Program-made: the position numbers and the translations under genes | In this document: in pieces, positions 5,326 through 7,466 of the stretch | Position numbering within the stretch: the stretch's first letter is position 1 | Layout of the letters: the number at the start of each line of letters is the position of its first letter | Notes under the pieces: generated by a model | The model's database searches: none | Seen by the model: the letters and a program-made list of their open reading frames with translations, nothing else | Told to the model about the DNA's origin: nothing | Source: Acidobacteriota bacterium | GTDB lineage: Bacteria; Acidobacteriota; Thermoanaerobaculia; UBA5066 | Direction: 5' to 3' | Assembly (NCBI GenBank): GCA_016789625.1 | Contig: JAEUQS010000385.1 | Coordinates: forward strand, 1 to 7,466 | DNA length: 7,466 nucleotides

Positions 5326-5724
5326 ATGAGCGTGAGCAACCTCCAGTACCATGCGGTCGGCCGTCGCAAAGAGGCCGTCGCCCGTGTGTACCTCCGTCCC
5401 GGCACGGGCCGCGTGAAGATCAACGATCGCGCCTTCGAGGACTATTTTCCGAACGACGTTCTGAAGATGGTCATCAGGCAGCCCCTCCAGCTCACCGAGA
5501 CGACCGAGAAGTTCGACGTCGTGGCGCGCGTGGCGGGCGGCGGCAGCGCGGGTCAGGCCGGTGCCATCCGGCACGGCATCTCCCGCGCGCTCTGCCTCTT
5601 CAACGTCGAGCTCCGGAAGACCCTGAAGAAATCGGGCCTCCTCACGCGCGATTCGCGCATGAAGGAACGCAAGAAGTACGGCCAGCGTGGCGCCCGCGCC
5701 CGCTTCCAGTTCTCGAAGCGCTAA
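5326..5724 (+). CDS. rpsI: 30S ribosomal protein S9
   Basis: Small-subunit head protein whose C-terminal tail reaches the P-site tRNA anticodon loop. The 132-residue product shows GRRKEAVARV (12-21), VIRQPL (49-54), GGGSAGQAGAIRHGISRAL (71-89), LLTRDSRMKERKKYG (105-119) and the invariant end FQFSKR (127-132), whose last Arg contacts tRNA. The start is ambiguous. ATG 5326 is given, but AGGGAG (5318-5323) lies only 2 bases before it and 8 bases before GTG 5332, and starting at the GTG gives 130 residues and the same distance to GRRK as in E. coli S9. The GTG may well be the true start. It pairs with rplM as in most bacteria. Confidence 0.95.
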   Translation: MSVSNLQYHAVGRRKEAVARVYLRPGTGRVKINDRAFEDYFPNDVLKMVIRQPLQLTETTEKFDVVARVAGGGSAGQAGAIRHGISRALCLFNVELRKTLKKSGLLTRDSRMKERKKYGQRGARARFQFSKR

Positions 5725-5738
5725 GTCAGGAGCAGCAG

Positions 5739-6557
5739 ATGAGCCAGATCACGATGAAAGAGCTGCTCGAGGCGGGCGTTCACTTCGGGCACCAGACCAA
5801 GCGTTGGAACCCGAAGATGAAGAAATTCATCTTCGGCAAGCGCAACGGCATCTACATCATCGACCTCCAGAAGACGCTCAAGTGCTTCCGGGAGGCCGCG
5901 GCCTTCGTCACCGACGGGGCTTCGCAGGGGAAGAACATCCTCTTCGTCGGCACGAAGCGGCAGGCGCAGGACGCGATCTACGAGGAAGCCAACCGCTGCG
6001 GCATGTTCTACGTGAACAACCGCTGGCTGGGCGGCACGCTGACCAACTTCGTCACGGTGCGGAAGTCGGTCCAGCGCCTCAAGGAGATCGAGGCGATGCT
6101 CGTCGAGGGCTCGGAGGCGATCCTGACGAAGAAGGAGCGCATCCGTCTCGATCGCGAGAAGGCCAAGCTCTCCAAGAACCTCGCCGGTATCAAGGAGATG
6201 GAAGAGCTCCCGGACGTCCTCTTCGTGATCGATCCCAAGAAGGAAGCGATCGCGATCCAGGAAGCCAAGAAGCTCCGCATCCCCGTCGTCGCCATCGTCG
6301 ACACGAACTGCGACCCGGATCCCATCACCTACGTCATCCCCGGCAACGACGACGCGATCCGCGCCATCAAGCTCTTCACCACGAAGATCTCCGATGCCGT
6401 GCTCGAGGGCCTGCACACGCAGGAAGAGCGCTACATCGGCAAGGGTGGCAAGGAAGCCTCGGCCGACGACGAGCCGATGCCCTCGAACTTCACGGTTGCC
6501 GAAGCCGCCGCCGCGGCTGCCGAGGCCGCCGCCAAGGACGTCACGACCCCTTCCTGA
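5739..6557 (+). CDS. rpsB: 30S ribosomal protein S2
   Basis: Late-assembly small-subunit protein, needed with S1 for mRNA docking. The 272-residue product has GVHFGHQTKRWNPKM (13-27), IYIIDLQKT (38-46), FVGTKRQA (69-76), NNRWLGGTLTN (93-103), the coiled-coil hairpin with RLDREKAKLSKNLAGI (about 136-151), LPDVLFVIDPKKE (157-169), IVDTNCDP (186-193) and IPGNDDA (200-206), all standard. The tail after about residue 240 is acidic, then Ala-rich (253-265), about 30 residues beyond the conserved core. AGGAG (5728-5732) lies 6 bases before ATG 5739, which settles the start. It follows rpsI by 14 bases and precedes tsf, the usual rpsB-tsf order. Confidence 0.97.
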   Translation: MSQITMKELLEAGVHFGHQTKRWNPKMKKFIFGKRNGIYIIDLQKTLKCFREAAAFVTDGASQGKNILFVGTKRQAQDAIYEEANRCGMFYVNNRWLGGTLTNFVTVRKSVQRLKEIEAMLVEGSEAILTKKERIRLDREKAKLSKNLAGIKEMEELPDVLFVIDPKKEAIAIQEAKKLRIPVVAIVDTNCDPDPITYVIPGNDDAIRAIKLFTTKISDAVLEGLHTQEERYIGKGGKEASADDEPMPSNFTVAEAAAAAAEAAAKDVTTPS

Positions 6558-6565
6558 CCTGCGTC

Positions 6566-6582
6566 GCCGGAGCCACTCCGGC
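6566..6582 (+). repeat. Hairpin just after the rpsB stop
   Basis: GCCGGAG (6566-6572) and CTCCGGC (6576-6582) form a perfect 7-bp stem with a CCA loop, 8 bases after the rpsB stop, with no T tract. CTCCGG occurs again at 6640-6645, so the left arm could instead pair downstream and enclose the terminator at 6607-6629. It may be a 3' stability element or part of an attenuation switch; both roles are inferred. Confidence 0.4.
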
Positions 6583-6606
6583 ATCGCAATCACGCGGGAG
6601 CGAGAC

Positions 6607-6629
6607 AGGGGGGCTTCGGCCCCCCTTTT
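6607..6629 (+). terminator. Intrinsic terminator between rpsB and tsf (UUCG tetraloop)
   Basis: Six G (6608-6613) plus C6614 pair with G6619 plus six C (6620-6625) around the stable TTCG tetraloop, extended by A6607 with T6626, and are followed by TTTT (6626-6629). A strong stem with a short T tract is the standard Rho-independent terminator. It sits about 50 bases after rpsB and 71 before tsf, so it may end most rplM-rpsI-rpsB transcripts or act as a partial attenuator. Confidence 0.8.
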
Positions 6630-6666
6630 CGTGACCGGACTCCGGAAAACGAAGAACACAACGACT

Positions 6667-6686
6667 GCGGGCCAAGCCCGTTTTTT
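6667..6686 (+). terminator. Second terminator-like hairpin directly before tsf
   Basis: CGGGC (6668-6672) pairs with GCCCG (6676-6680) around loop CAA, with a possible extra G6667-T6681 pair, followed at once by six T (6681-6686). The 5-bp stem is short, but the T tract is good. It ends 14 bases before the tsf ATG and 2 bases before its Shine-Dalgarno motif, so termination here would still block tsf. It could be a back-up terminator or an attenuator. Confidence 0.65.
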
Positions 6687-6700
6687 CTGAGGGAACGACA

Positions 6701-7466
6701 ATGGAAATCACGACCGCCATGGTGAAGGAGCTCCGGGAGAAGACCGGAGCCGGAATTCTGGACTGCAAGGCCGCCCTCTCCGAGGCGCAGGGAAGCATGG
6801 ACGAAGCGGAGAAGCTCCTCCGAAAGAAGGGCCTCGCCGCCGCCGCCAAGAAGGCGGGGCGCGTCGCTTCGGAAGGTCTCATCGGCTGGAAGCTCGACGG
6901 CCAGGTCGCCGGCCTCGTGGAGCTCAACTCCGAGACCGACTTCGTCGCCAAGCTCGAGGACTTCGACACCGCCCGCAAGGAGCTCGCGAACCTCGTGTTC
7001 GCGACCGGCTCGCTGGGCGACACCCTCGACGGCAACGTCGACGCGCTGAAGGCGCTCCCGGCCCCGGCCGGCCTGCCCGCCTCCGCGGGCGGCACGCTGA
7101 CCGAATGGCTCACGGCGTTCACGGCCAAGACGGGCGAGAACACGCAGATCCGTCGCTTCGCGCGCCTCGTGGCGGGCGAGGGCGCGCGCCTCACGCTCTA
7201 CGCTCACCCCGGCGACAAGAACGTCGTCGTGATCGAGACCGTGGGCTGCGACGAGGACCTCGGCAAGGACCTCGCGATGCACGTGGCCGCGCTCGCTCCG
7301 GCGTACGCGAACCGCGACTCGGTGCCGGCCCAGGCCGTCGCCGAGGAGAAGGAGATCGCCCGCGCCAAGGCGCTCGCCGCCGGCAAGCCGGAGGCCGTCG
7401 TCGAGAAGATGGTCGAGGGGATGATCGGCAAGTGGTTCGGCGAGGTCGTGCTCATCGACCAGCCTT
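6701..7466 (+). CDS. tsf: Translation elongation factor Ts (3' end outside window)
   Basis: Guanine nucleotide exchange factor that releases GDP from EF-Tu. The frame stays open to the window edge, giving 255 residues against about 283 in E. coli. The N-terminal UBA-like domain (about 1-52) has LREKTGAGILDCKAAL (11-26), and the EF-Tu-contacting TDFVA motif is at 79-83 (NSETDFVA). The dimerisation/core region follows with HVAALAP (194-200), and the visible end GEVVLIDQP leads into the usual Q-P-F motif, so about 25-30 codons are missing. GAGGGA (6689-6694) lies 6 bases before ATG 6701. No convincing promoter is seen in the 143-base gap after rpsB, so expression probably depends on read-through of the two terminator-like hairpins. 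Confidence 0.96.
   Translation, partial: MEITTAMVKELREKTGAGILDCKAALSEAQGSMDEAEKLLRKKGLAAAAKKAGRVASEGLIGWKLDGQVAGLVELNSETDFVAKLEDFDTARKELANLVFATGSLGDTLDGNVDALKALPAPAGLPASAGGTLTEWLTAFTAKTGENTQIRRFARLVAGEGARLTLYAHPGDKNVVVIETVGCDEDLGKDLAMHVAALAPAYANRDSVPAQAVAEEKEIARAKALAAGKPEAVVEKMVEGMIGKWFGEVVLIDQP

Noticed and set aside
6495..6537. GCC/GCG-rich repeat near the rpsB 3' end
   Set aside because: It codes for the Ala-rich tail of S2 (253-265); low-complexity coding, with no sign of an independent repeat element.
6635..6645. CCGG-ACT-CCGG mini-hairpin followed by AAAA
   Set aside because: Only 4 bp and followed by A rather than T, so it is not a terminator; kept only as a possible alternative pairing partner of 6567-6572.
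6630..6666. Possible internal promoter for tsf after the first terminator
   Set aside because: I found no hexamer pair near TTGACA/TATAAT with 16-18 bp spacing; the A-rich stretch 6646-6662 alone is not enough.
5721..6701. Long - strand open frame opposite rpsB (326 codons)
   Set aside because: Shadow of rpsB: Leu/Asp/Arg/Val-rich with no motif; the + strand encodes a full S2 protein.

Overview
This is a GC-rich (roughly two thirds G+C), densely packed bacterial chromosomal segment. It looks like core genome: I see no insertion sequence, phage gene, CRISPR array, tRNA or rRNA. Gene content (a TonB C-terminus, an FHA-GAF-class III cyclase, a single-copy ribosomal protein cluster rplM-rpsI-rpsB-tsf, and a ubiE/menG-type quinone methyltransferase) suits a Gram-negative, GC-rich, environmental lineage such as Acidobacteriota or a relative (Myxococcota and Gemmatimonadota are alternatives). 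That placement is inference from style and cannot be proven here.

Left block (1-2361, + strand): the last 39 codons of a TonB-type energy transducer; a 9-bp-arm inverted repeat and a perfect TATAAT; a soluble FHA-GAF-adenylate cyclase with all six catalytic positions of a class IIIb enzyme; then, sharing one base with the cyclase stop codon (TGATG), a Ham1-family house-cleaning NTP pyrophosphatase that resembles the archaeal/eukaryotic ITPA type.

Middle block (2349-4635, - strand, read right to left): ubiE/menG, folD, coaE. folD and coaE again share one base (TGATG), and ubiE ends 32 bases before folD, so this looks like one cofactor-biosynthesis operon (quinone C-methylation, one-carbon folate, coenzyme A). 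coaE and rdgB converge and overlap by 13 bp at their 3' ends, inside a perfect 10-bp palindrome that supplies both stop codons.

Divergent control region (4636-4876): a weak -10-like element just ahead of ubiE on the - strand, and on the + strand a TTGACA-17-TAATTT promoter followed by a leader of about 160 nt that can fold into several hairpins, the largest immediately before the rplM ribosome binding site.

Right block (4877-7466, + strand): rplM, rpsI, rpsB with 14-base gaps, then a 143-base intergenic region carrying three hairpins, two of them typical intrinsic terminators with T tracts, and finally tsf (EF-Ts), cut by the window end about 25-30 codons short of a normal C-terminus. The layout suggests one translation operon with attenuation between rpsB and tsf.

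No wholly new system is evident. The points most worth a second look are the cyclase-ITPA coupling, the palindrome in the convergent gene ends, the structured rplM leader, the tandem terminators before tsf, and the apparently leaderless starts of two genes.
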